8,347 nucleotides of DNA, taken from assembly GCA_024278285.1 (NCBI GenBank), contig JAJRTM010000591.1, positions 1 through 8,347 of the forward strand, read 5' to 3'. Within the stretch, counting starts at the first letter, position 1. Each line of letters opens with the position of its first letter. Shown here one piece after another: positions 1-6,342 of this stretch. Source of the DNA: Planctomycetota bacterium. Its GTDB lineage: Bacteria > Planctomycetota > Planctomycetia > Planctomycetales > Planctomycetaceae. The notes under the pieces were generated by a model. It was not told the DNA's origin, made no database searches, and was given only the letters and a program-made list of their open reading frames with translations. A program made the translations under genes and the position numbers.

Positions 1-1951
1 CACCATTCTGAATAAAAGCATACTTGCGAGCAGTACCCAGCAGGCGGAATTGTTGATTATTGTCGCCCGCATTTTCAATTTCCACACCTTGCCCCTGTAC
101 CTGAAAATGCTCCTGGGCATCAGGAAGTTTTCCGGATGCCAGGACATTCCCGCTCGTTTCCACATGGGCAATATGATAATCAGTAAAGGTGTGGTTGTGC
201 AGAATATCGATGGAAACTTTATTTGCATCGACGTGCATATTCAAGCGGGCAATTTCCGTTTTTTCAGCGGATGCCTGTTGAATATCGGAGTCGTTTCCCG
301 TCTTATTTTGTTCGGGCTGTTTATTCAAAATAGCCGCGAGTTGATGATCGGTCCGTTCTTCAAAATTTAATGCTAATGTTTCGTATTCTCCTTCCAGTGG
401 AGAACTGGCGACTGCAACATTGCCTTCTGCAATCGCATTGCGTATTAACCAGCCCTCTTCAACCGAATCGGTACGCGTTGGTGTTTGACTGGAAGCGTCA
501 GGCTTGTCAATAATTTCCAGAAACAGCCGGATTTTATCTGCAATCATACCAGCGTGATGTTCGGGAGAACGAATAATCGCATTCCCGTTCAAAGTAATGA
601 CTTTAAGATTCTGCGAATCGGTAGCCGACGCGGAAGGTTCAAACGTCAGGGACTCATTAAATTCCGCTTTTAATAATGCAGAGGATTTGCGATTCGCAGT
701 CGGCATTCCTGGTGATTGCGGTTGTTTATGATAGCAAGACAAGATTCCCGGACCATCGCAATTGGCGTAGATCGGCTTGTTTTTCTCATCGAGATGAATT
801 TCCAATCGGGGAGTTTTCAACTCGGCTTCTCGAAATTTAATATCCACCATCAAGGAATTTCTGGGAGCAACACCATCAAGATCTTTGATGATGAGGACTC
901 TTTTGATGAAGTCGAAATCGAGTTGCCTCCCTTTTGCCAACAGGTGCTGTTTTTGCGATGAACAAACAACCGGCGAGCCAATCGCACGCATCGAGCCGAT
1001 TTCAATTTTACTTCCCGACTGACCGATTTTATTGCTGGAAACGGTCTCTGCTGAAGTTGCTTCCACAAATTGCAGCTCTAATTTGTCGCAGTCGATAGAA
1101 GATGTATATCCCTCGTCTATTTGTATGATCGATACATCTTCTTTCAATGTCGCCAGTTTTTCGTCTACTTGATAATCGAAACTACGTTCGCAATTAACAA
1201 TAACGGGAGGTTTGCCCTGCTTGGAAACCAACGCCATTTCCAGATGCCCTGAGGTTCGCAGATGGGAAATCCCCAGAATTTGCGGGTTATTTCGATACAG
1301 CGGACCATCCAGCATTTTTAGTTTGAGAAGAATGTTTCCGGCTTGCCCTTCACTATGCTGGAATTGAAAATGAACGGGATTATCGCTACGCAGGTGCTGG
1401 GCCGCTCGGGAGAAAACAAAATTTTCCCCCACGATTTTTAAGCCGTCCTCTCCGCGGATGATCACTTTTCCTCTTAACATCCCCTCCTGAAGCATGTGCA
1501 TTTTTATATCGGAAAGTTCGACAGGTTCATCAAATACAAAAGTTGCAGAGTCAGCCAGAATTGTGATGGGCCCGGAAGCTTTTTTTGATGAATCTTTCGT
1601 TCCTTTTGATTGACTATTAGCAGCGGCATCCCAGATCATCGCCACCGGTCTGATGCGAATTTCTTTCTTGCCGTTTTCCTGAAAACGTTCATTGAAAAAG
1701 AGGTGCAAGCCGTCAGCATGTATTTTTACTCGGGCATTCATCGTCCATGGGGCATCGGGCAGATACTTTAGCGCTGCTTCCTGACTGATGCGCGGGCCGC
1801 TTACCTGAAATTCATTACTTGGAGTTCGTACCTGCTGTTGCACAACTGGTCTTGGGCGTTTGAGTAACTGCTTTGTAACCTGCGCATAAACTGAGTAAAC
1901 CCCCAACACGAGGATCGTCGAGAATAAAGTTAACAGGTAACGTCGAAGCAT
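1..1951 (-). CDS. LptC/LptA (OstA)-like LPS export protein, C-terminus beyond window edge
   Basis: This open frame runs from an ATG at 1951 to the left edge without a stop, giving about 650 codons; the C-terminus lies outside the window. The first residues (MLRRYLLTLFSTILVLGVYSVYA) form a short basic head and one hydrophobic segment, fitting an inner-membrane anchor or uncleaved signal with the rest in the periplasm. Residues about 115-200 resemble LptC: extended beta strands ending in a phrase like LRSDNPVHFQF. Residues about 437-535 and 575 onward carry OstA/LptA-like units, recognisable by the phrases LNGNAIIRS, AEGNVAVASS and TSGNVLASG. By family knowledge such proteins form the periplasmic bridge that carries LPS from the inner to the outer membrane. 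Bacterial LptC is usually about 190 residues, so this is much longer and looks like LptC joined to LptA-type repeats. An in-frame TAG directly precedes the ATG, so no earlier start is possible; no clear Shine-Dalgarno is seen. It starts 32 nt after kdsD, on the same strand, suggesting one operon. The family assignment comes from motif resemblance. Confidence 0.72.
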   Translation of the reverse strand, partial: MLRRYLLTLFSTILVLGVYSVYAQVTKQLLKRPRPVVQQQVRTPSNEFQVSGPRISQEAALKYLPDAPWTMNARVKIHADGLHLFFNERFQENGKKEIRIRPVAMIWDAAANSQSKGTKDSSKKASGPITILADSATFVFDEPVELSDIKMHMLQEGMLRGKVIIRGEDGLKIVGENFVFSRAAQHLRSDNPVHFQFQHSEGQAGNILLKLKMLDGPLYRNNPQILGISHLRTSGHLEMALVSKQGKPPVIVNCERSFDYQVDEKLATLKEDVSIIQIDEGYTSSIDCDKLELQFVEATSAETVSSNKIGQSGSKIEIGSMRAIGSPVVCSSQKQHLLAKGRQLDFDFIKRVLIIKDLDGVAPRNSLMVDIKFREAELKTPRLEIHLDEKNKPIYANCDGPGILSCYHKQPQSPGMPTANRKSSALLKAEFNESLTFEPSASATDSQNLKVITLNGNAIIRSPEHHAGMIADKIRLFLEIIDKPDASSQTPTRTDSVEEGWLIRNAIAEGNVAVASSPLEGEYETLALNFEERTDHQLAAILNKQPEQNKTGNDSDIQQASAEKTEIARLNMHVDANKVSIDILHNHTFTDYHIAHVETSGNVLASGKLPDAQEHFQVQGQGVEIENAGDNNQQFRLLGTARKYAFIQNG

Positions 1952-1983
1952 CTAATTTAACCGGGTATTCAATTCTGTATTCT

Positions 1984-3009
1984 TTATGAATTCAACGCCA
2001 ATGCCTGGGGCATCAACGCGATAATATCTGTGATGTCGATCAATCCAACCGGTTCGCCAAGTTTGTTGACAACCGGTAGTTCGCTTAATTTTCGTTCAGC
2101 CAATAGGTCAACTGCTTCGCCAAGTAATGCCGATTCGCTAATTGTCAGCGGGCGGGTTGTCATCACTTCTTTCACAGGATGATCCAAAACTTCTTCACGA
2201 TGACTGGCAAGAATGCGGGCTAGATCGCTGTCGGTAAATAATCCGCAAAGTAGACCGTGATCATCAATAATCATCACCGCCCCGGTTCTGCGGATTTCGT
2301 TTATGTTGTGTCCAAATACTTCGCGAACGGTTTCCTTCTCGCTGGCGGTTCGCAGTTCCTTGCCACTTCTCATCACTTCGGTAACCGGTGTCAGTTTGCG
2401 TCCCAGCGAACCAGCAGGATGAAAAAATGCAAACTCCTGGGAGGTAAATCCACGAATGCGAGCAACGACCAGCGCAACTGCATCGCCCACGGCTAACATC
2501 GCAGTAGTGCTTGTAGAAGGAGGCAATCCATGCAGCCCAGCTTCGCGAAGTCGCCCCAGCGAAATTACCGCCTCGGCTGCATGTCCCAACGTACTTAAAC
2601 TCGTTGCAGTGATCGCGATCACAGGAATACTCATTCGCTTTAAGACAGGGAGTAACCTGCAAACTTCGTCTGTTTCGCCGCTGTTGGAAAGTATCAAAAT
2701 GACATCATTCGCATGTAAACAACCAAGATCGCCATGTACTGCTTCTGCGGGATGCAGAAAATGAGATCGCGTTCCGGTGGATGAAAATGTAGCCGTAATC
2801 TTCTGCCCGATCAGCCCTGCTTTGCCGATCCCGGTCACAACAACGCTTCCCTTGCAAGCAGCGATCAGCTCCACCGCGCTGCAAAAACCGGCATCCAACT
2901 GCTGCGAAATCGTTTGCAGCGCAGTCGCTTCATGCTCAAGAATTCGCTTCGCTTCTCGAAGATGTTCGAGGTGAGAATGAGGTATTATTTGTGTCGATGC
3001 AGTCGCCAT
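1984..3009 (-). CDS. kdsD: Arabinose-5-phosphate isomerase, KpsF/GutQ (KdsD) family
   Basis: This 341-residue protein has the usual family length. It is predicted to convert D-ribulose 5-phosphate to D-arabinose 5-phosphate, the first step towards Kdo of LPS inner core, in the cytoplasm. The SIS domain covers about residues 38-185 and shows VTGIGKAG (58-65), HPAEAVHGDLG (86-96), SNSGETDE (108-115), the PSTSTTAMLAVGDA stretch (164-177) and FFHPAGSLGRKL (195-206). By alignment in my head to E. coli KdsD, the active-site set would be Lys63, His92, Glu115, Glu156 and His197, all present. Two CBS domains follow at about 210-268 and 280-335, a common regulatory module in this family. The ATG at 3009 is preceded by AGGAG with 5-nt spacing, which settles the start. 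The next gene downstream on the same strand is the LptC/LptA-like gene, as in the E. coli kdsD-kdsC-lptC-lptA-lptB order, which supports the Kdo role over a GutQ or capsule role. No kdsC lies between them. Confidence 0.93.
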   Translation of the reverse strand: MATASTQIIPHSHLEHLREAKRILEHEATALQTISQQLDAGFCSAVELIAACKGSVVVTGIGKAGLIGQKITATFSSTGTRSHFLHPAEAVHGDLGCLHANDVILILSNSGETDEVCRLLPVLKRMSIPVIAITATSLSTLGHAAEAVISLGRLREAGLHGLPPSTSTTAMLAVGDAVALVVARIRGFTSQEFAFFHPAGSLGRKLTPVTEVMRSGKELRTASEKETVREVFGHNINEIRRTGAVMIIDDHGLLCGLFTDSDLARILASHREEVLDHPVKEVMTTRPLTISESALLGEAVDLLAERKLSELPVVNKLGEPVGLIDITDIIALMPQALALNS

Positions 3010-3014
3010 TCCGA

Positions 3015-3019
3015 CTCCT
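3015..3019 (-). promoter_or_regulatory. Ribosome binding site of kdsD
   Basis: On the minus strand AGGAG stands 5 nt before the ATG at 3009. This is close to the ideal Shine-Dalgarno and supports the chosen start. Confidence 0.75.
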
Positions 3020-3061
3020 GATGTATCCGTATGTATCGTTGCTGAAAGGGGAATGGAGTCT

Positions 3062-3089
3062 TGTATCTCAAGTACCGCAACGAGGTCAA
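3062..3089 (-). promoter_or_regulatory. Possible sigma-70-type promoter for kdsD
   Basis: On the minus strand TTGACC (3084-3089, five of six matches to the -35 consensus) is followed after 16 nt by GATACA (3062-3067, only three of six matches to the -10 consensus). This would place transcription start around 3055, about 45 nt before the kdsD ATG. The weak -10 makes this a suggestion only. Confidence 0.22.
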
Positions 3090-3130
3090 TGTGAATACAT
3101 CTGAATAGCGAATTATGTCTGTTTGAGATA

Positions 3131-3278
3131 GGCGTTAGGTATTAGGCGTTGGGCGTTAGGGGCTTATCAATGGAACGCTGCGCAAAAGTGGCAGGATATT
3201 ATTGAATATTCGTAGGTCAGGCTGGAAAGCCTGACCTACTTCCTGTTTGGTTCCGGTTACGCCGGGTGAGGCGTTAGG
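3131..3278 (+). repeat. Cluster of four GGCGTT(A/G)GG short repeats
   Basis: GGCGTTAGG occurs at 3131-3139, 3152-3160 and 3270-3278, with a one-base variant GGCGTTGGG at 3145-3153. The first three overlap or nearly touch, giving an irregular array of about 30 bp; the fourth lies 110 bp away beyond the hairpin. The function is unknown. It could be replication-slippage debris or part of a dispersed repeat family. Confidence 0.6.
3212..3239. repeat. Perfect 12-bp hairpin with GGAA tetraloop
   Basis: GTAGGTCAGGCT (3212-3223), GGAA loop (3224-3227), AGCCTGACCTAC (3228-3239) form a perfect stem. On the plus strand the loop fits the GNRA tetraloop pattern. There is no adjacent U-run on either strand, so I class it as a REP-like palindromic repeat, not a terminator. 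It lies downstream of the YcxB-like gene on the minus strand, where it could still stabilise a transcript end. Confidence 0.75.
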
Positions 3279-3343
3279 AGCGGGGAGCATTCTTTACGTG
3301 GTAGTTGAAATAGTTCGAAATCGGTCAGATCTTGATCACTTAC

Positions 3344-3916
3344 TTATATTTCATCCAGTTTTCTGCCAGCCAGTTGGATGAAATTATCCCAGTCTTGTTC
3401 GGTGTGGAATTTTGAGCGGGGGACCAGTAGGAAGGGGCCAGGATAATGTTGATATAAAACGGCTACCGTTTTTGAAGCTCGAAACCCACAAAAAGATGAC
3501 CAGTTGTGATGGTATTCACCCTCTATAGATTTAAAATAAATTTCCGTATCGTCGATTTGCCCTGTGGTATGGGCGTAAACAAGTTTGCCTTTTCGGCAGA
3601 ATTTCTCATCAATTTTTCGCCCCCGTCTTTTCTGCAAGAACAGAAAACAGAGAACAAAAAGGAAAACCGCAGCACCACCAAATGCCTGGGCTGCTAAGTG
3701 AGTATCATTTTTCAAGTAGGAAATCGTCGTGAGCCAGGTGAGAACGATAAAACCACAAAAGAAGAAGCCCCAGACGAGTGCATTTTTTATCTTATAGTTC
3801 TTGGGTTGAGCAAGCGAAATTGCTGCATACAAATCGGGGACGGTCCACTTTCCGGAAATAGGGATGGGCTCGATGGATGCAGGCATGTTTTCATCTTGGG
3901 GCTTCGACGATGTCAT
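3344..3916 (-). CDS. Two-helix membrane protein with YcxB-like C-terminal domain
   Basis: The product is 190 residues when started at the ATG at 3916. Residues 1-40 are a polar cytoplasmic-type head. Two hydrophobic segments follow at about 45-66 and 78-96, the second ending in the basic cluster KRRGRK. The C-terminal part (about 110-190) resembles the YcxB-like domain, with an acidic strand, then NWSSFCGF, then a strand and the phrase FLLVPRSKF followed by a final helix (DWDNFIQLAGRKL). The function of this family is not established and I do not assign one. The frame stays open upstream to an ATG at 3994. However, the 3916 ATG has AAAGGAG 5 nt before it, and the extra 26 codons would be translated from a dispersed CACGGAT repeat, so the shorter form is preferred. 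The gene is alone on its strand, flanked by repeat-filled gaps of 334 and 413 bp, and so is probably its own transcription unit. Confidence 0.75.
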   Translation of the reverse strand: MTSSKPQDENMPASIEPIPISGKWTVPDLYAAISLAQPKNYKIKNALVWGFFFCGFIVLTWLTTISYLKNDTHLAAQAFGGAAVFLFVLCFLFLQKRRGRKIDEKFCRKGKLVYAHTTGQIDDTEIYFKSIEGEYHHNWSSFCGFRASKTVAVLYQHYPGPFLLVPRSKFHTEQDWDNFIQLAGRKLDEI

Positions 3917-3921
3917 GAGGA

Positions 3922-3928
3922 CTCCTTT
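3922..3928 (-). promoter_or_regulatory. Ribosome binding site that decides the start of the YcxB-like gene
   Basis: AAAGGAG on the minus strand lies 5 nt before the ATG at 3916. No comparable site precedes the alternative in-frame ATG at 3994. This makes 3916 the better start. Confidence 0.75.
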
Positions 3929-3968
3929 ATTTGGTTCTTCCTCTATTTTAATGGCTGAAGATTTGAAA

Positions 3969-4236
3969 AGCCACGGATGAGCACAGATTTTCACGGATAA
4001 ATTCTTCTACACAATCTGCTCTCAGAACAGGAAGCGTCATTCCCAGCCACTCATCATTGAATAGTTATCATTTGACATAAATAATGTTGTTGTTATTTGA
4101 GTGGCATTTTTATTGATCCGTGTTTAATCCGTATTACTAACGGTAAAAAGTTGCGAACGGCTCGCAAATTATAGAAAAATATCAGTTTGGTTACGGCTAT
4201 CAGAATGAACCAGCCGTGCTGGGTTCATCCGTGGCT
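3969..4236. repeat. Candidate composite repeat bounded by 12-bp inverted CACGGAT ends
   Basis: AGCCACGGATGA at 3969-3980 is matched by its exact reverse complement at 4225-4236. Inside, CACGGAT recurs at 3992-3998, and its reverse complement ATCCGTG at 4116-4122, with a further ATCCGTA a few bases later, so the motif is nested in both orientations. The 93-bp repeat lies within the right half. The arrangement looks like a small non-coding element or a stack of repeats; no transposase is present and I see no target-site duplication I can defend. Whether the whole 268 bp moves as a unit is unknown. Confidence 0.45.
4131..4223 (+). repeat. 93-bp dispersed repeat, copy A
   Basis: This matches copy B at 7490-7582 in length and orientation. 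The first part (GTATTACTAACG, then TTGCGAACGGCTCGCAAATT) and the last 38 bp are nearly or fully identical; about 20 bp in the middle differ by small indels and substitutions. Two internal stem-loops are visible: TTGCGA/TCGCAA (4151-4156 with 4162-4167, loop of 5 nt) and ACGGCT/AGCCGT (4193-4198 with 4212-4217, loop of 13 nt). No open frame is conserved between copies. Confidence 0.88.
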
Positions 4237-4282
4237 ATTTTTCTTTTAGCCATTAAGTTCTGTGAAGAACCCTTTATTTATT

Positions 4283-4304
4283 ACTCTGTTTTCTTGAACA
4301 GAGT
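4283..4304. terminator. 8-bp hairpin downstream of the permease, possible transcript end
   Basis: ACTCTGTT (4283-4290), a 6-nt loop, then AACAGAGT (4297-4304) form a perfect stem 26 nt after the permease stop codon in the direction of transcription. On the minus strand the bases after the stem are A-rich, not T-rich, so it lacks the U-tract of a classical intrinsic terminator. It may act as a 3'-end stabilising hairpin instead. Confidence 0.35.
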
Positions 4305-4329
4305 GACGTCGATCAGACTGTGCGTCACT

Positions 4330-6144
4330 TCAAATGATTAGTCGGACGCCGCCAAATTCTGATAAGCGAAATTTGAGTTGACCAGTTGGTGCGCCAATAA
4401 ACATTAAGTTCGCAGGAATATCCCATTGCCTGGAAAGAGAATGAACCAGTTCGGGCGAAAAGGTTCCTTCCAGTTCGACAAATTCGATATCAATTTCCGG
4501 GTAGACTTCGTCCAGAAATTTAATATGTTCTTTCAGCTTGGGAAGAACGACTGTATCTTTCTGGCGAACATGCACAAATTTCACATGATTGGTATGCTCA
4601 TTTTCTTTAATGTAGAGTATCACGCTATTTAAGTTGGGCAGGTTATCGCCTCGGGTGAAAAAGACAATTTGTTGTTTACGAATTTCATCGAGCCAATCGT
4701 GCAAATATTGATTAAATCGTTTCGCTCTACGACCAATGCGGCTCCACGAAGCGGCTGAAGGTCGATCATGATTTTCAATCGCTTCTTTCTTTTCGCGACT
4801 TACTTTTTGACGAATTTCATCAACGAAAAAAACAAGCAGTTCCAGAATTTGTGTGCGAGTTAACATCAGCGTGACAATCAAAATTGTGGGCACGAGGTAC
4901 TCCAGAAATACAAGTAAATACTGGCTGTTAAGTTGTGCATTTCCGTAAGTGGCAATGCCAACGGCAAGCAAAGCAGCCAGGACCGTTTGGTAAGAGGCCT
5001 GGGTGGGGCGTGGCAAGTTTGCCCGTTTCACTTTCAACAGTAAATTTCCGACTACGAACAGACCCATTACCGACAAAAACGAGAGCGTGTAAACGGCTGC
5101 AATCGATTTCAAATCGCCTTGCGTAATCAACAGGACAGAAACCGATAACAGAAAAAATGTAATAATGATGCGGTGTGGCGTCCCTCTGCGATTCTCTTTC
5201 AACAAGAAACGTGGCAGGCAGCGATCCAGCGTCATTCGTTTGATCAATCCGGTGACCCCGACAAAGCTCGTCAGTGTTGCCCCGCTGAGAACCAAAACGG
5301 CATCGATACTGATCAGCCACGATAACCAGTCCCCTGCGGCAATGGTTCCCATGTGTGAAAGTAGTGTATTCTGATAGGTATCGCGAACTTCAGGAGTAGA
5401 AACTAATGCCAACGCCAAAATAGCCATTCCAGGGTTGAGAATCGTTACCGCGATCCACATGTTGCGGAGTGTTTTCGGAAAGACGCCGTCTGCTTGTTCT
5501 TCAACAAAGTTGGAAGAAGATTCAAAACCGGAAATCCCGAGCATGGAAGCTGAAAACCCGAAAAATAACGCTACCCAAATCCCACCCGGTGCAGGATCGC
5601 CCAGGTTTTGCCAAAGCGTTTCCGTTCCCATACTGAAAATCGCGATGGACCCAAAAATCATTAAGAGGAACATGGAGAACAAATGGAAAAGAAAAATTCC
5701 GATCGCGACCACAGCCGATTCTGTAATGCCGATGATGGAAAGAAACATGAAAAATGCGAGCAGTCCAATCGTCGCTGCAATAATCGGCAGCCCTTCCCAA
5801 AGCGTGTGCAAATAGTGCATCGCCTCATTCGAGGAAATAACGGCTGTCGCCATGTAGGATAGAATTGTTAAACAGGCTGCAATCGAAGCGCGAAATTTAC
5901 TTGTCGTATTCAACAGCGCATTGTAAGCCCCGCCGTTCAGTGGAATTGCTCCAACTACTTCTGAATAAATAGACCGAAACAGATACAATGTTCCCGCAAC
6001 AAACAACAAACAAACCGGCGCCCATCGCCCGGCGTAGCCAATCGCTAACGCAGAAACATACAGACAGGAAGAGGTGATATCATTCCCACAAATCGCGGTT
6101 GAAGCGAGCTGTCCGAGTCTGGTCGATTCGGTTTTTGAGTTCAT
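4330..6144 (-). CDS. APC-family amino acid/polyamine-type permease with soluble C-terminal domain
   Basis: The protein has 604 residues. Residues about 20-430 hold roughly 12 hydrophobic helices typical of the APC superfamily of secondary transporters. Supporting phrases are IPLNGGAYNALLN (67-79) near the second or third helix and GISGFESSSNFVEEQ (203-217), matching the conserved GFE region around helix 6. The substrate is not readable; amino acids or polyamines are usual. Many APC transporters end soon after helix 12 at 450-500 residues. Here about 170 more follow: a charged linker (441-475), then alternating strands and helices (IVFFTR, VKFVHV, IDIEFVEL, NLMFIGAP with helices between) suggesting a cytoplasmic alpha/beta domain, perhaps USP-like, with a regulatory role as an inference. 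The ATG at 6144 has AAGGA about 14 nt upstream, a loose RBS. The gene is divergent from pfkA across 198 bp. I am confident of the superfamily and unsure of substrate. Confidence 0.88.
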   Translation of the reverse strand: MNSKTESTRLGQLASTAICGNDITSSCLYVSALAIGYAGRWAPVCLLFVAGTLYLFRSIYSEVVGAIPLNGGAYNALLNTTSKFRASIAACLTILSYMATAVISSNEAMHYLHTLWEGLPIIAATIGLLAFFMFLSIIGITESAVVAIGIFLFHLFSMFLLMIFGSIAIFSMGTETLWQNLGDPAPGGIWVALFFGFSASMLGISGFESSSNFVEEQADGVFPKTLRNMWIAVTILNPGMAILALALVSTPEVRDTYQNTLLSHMGTIAAGDWLSWLISIDAVLVLSGATLTSFVGVTGLIKRMTLDRCLPRFLLKENRRGTPHRIIITFFLLSVSVLLITQGDLKSIAAVYTLSFLSVMGLFVVGNLLLKVKRANLPRPTQASYQTVLAALLAVGIATYGNAQLNSQYLLVFLEYLVPTILIVTLMLTRTQILELLVFFVDEIRQKVSREKKEAIENHDRPSAASWSRIGRRAKRFNQYLHDWLDEIRKQQIVFFTRGDNLPNLNSVILYIKENEHTNHVKFVHVRQKDTVVLPKLKEHIKFLDEVYPEIDIEFVELEGTFSPELVHSLSRQWDIPANLMFIGAPTGQLKFRLSEFGGVRLII

Positions 6145-6342
6145 TTCTGATACTGTCTTCCTTGAGTTGTTTTACTGCTTACATCGTTAACACGACGAAA
6201 ATATTATAATGAGATTGCTGGTAGATAAAAACCACACAAGGCATATCGTTATCTCTATCAGACGACAACTGTTTCTTTTCAGCTTGTCAGCACCTACAAT
6301 CATATTCTGTACTGATTAAGGAAAACAAAAAGAGGACTATTT
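6145..6342. promoter_or_regulatory. Divergent promoter region between permease and pfkA
   Basis: The two genes are transcribed away from each other, so both promoters should lie here. ATTATAAT at 6203-6210 is its own reverse complement and supplies a TATAAT hexamer on both strands, but neither strand has a good -35 at 16-18 bp. For pfkA an alternative is TTGTCA (6284-6289) with TGTACT (6308-6313) at 18-bp spacing, giving a short leader. I cannot choose between them from sequence alone. Confidence 0.35.
6331..6336 (+). promoter_or_regulatory. Ribosome binding site of pfkA
   Basis: AGAGGA lies 6 nt before the ATG at 6343, supporting that start; the product begins with the family's usual MKRIAVLTSGGDAPGMN. 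Confidence 0.65.

Larger units (their letters stand above)
3010..3343. other. Gene-free gap with repeats between the YcxB-like gene and kdsD
   Basis: No convincing reading frame is present. The half near kdsD holds its RBS and possible promoter. The half near the YcxB-like gene holds four GGCGTT(A/G)GG copies and a perfect 12-bp hairpin. No T-tract follows the hairpin on either strand, so it is not a standard intrinsic terminator. Confidence 0.7.
3917..4329. other. Gene-free, repeat-filled gap between the permease and the YcxB-like gene
   Basis: No believable gene is seen on either strand. The gap holds the RBS of the YcxB-like gene, CACGGAT motifs in both orientations, one copy of the 93-bp repeat (4131-4223), and an 8-bp hairpin near the permease stop codon. 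The stretch from about 4000 to 4110 is AT-rich with no structure I can name, and may contain the promoter of the YcxB-like gene. Confidence 0.7.

Noticed and set aside
50..1068. Several open frames of 62-106 codons on both strands (50-370, 485-673, 716-961 plus; 850-1068 minus)
   Set aside because: They lie inside the long minus-strand LptC/LptA-like frame, have no RBS or recognisable motif, and are shadows of it.
2264..2662. Alternative minus-strand frame of 132 codons inside kdsD
   Set aside because: It overlaps a complete, motif-rich kdsD in another frame, and its composition (many Cys, Trp and Arg) is typical of out-of-frame reading.
3212..3239. Intrinsic terminator for the YcxB-like gene
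   Set aside because: The stem is good but no T-run follows it on either strand and it starts over 100 nt after the stop codon.
3131..3278. CRISPR-like array
   Set aside because: The repeat unit is only 9 bp, spacing is irregular, there are no spacers of uniform size and no cas genes are nearby.
4928..5815. Frames of 60-130 codons on both strands within the permease gene
   Set aside because: The permease frame is continuous and strongly supported by its helices; these frames carry no family signal.
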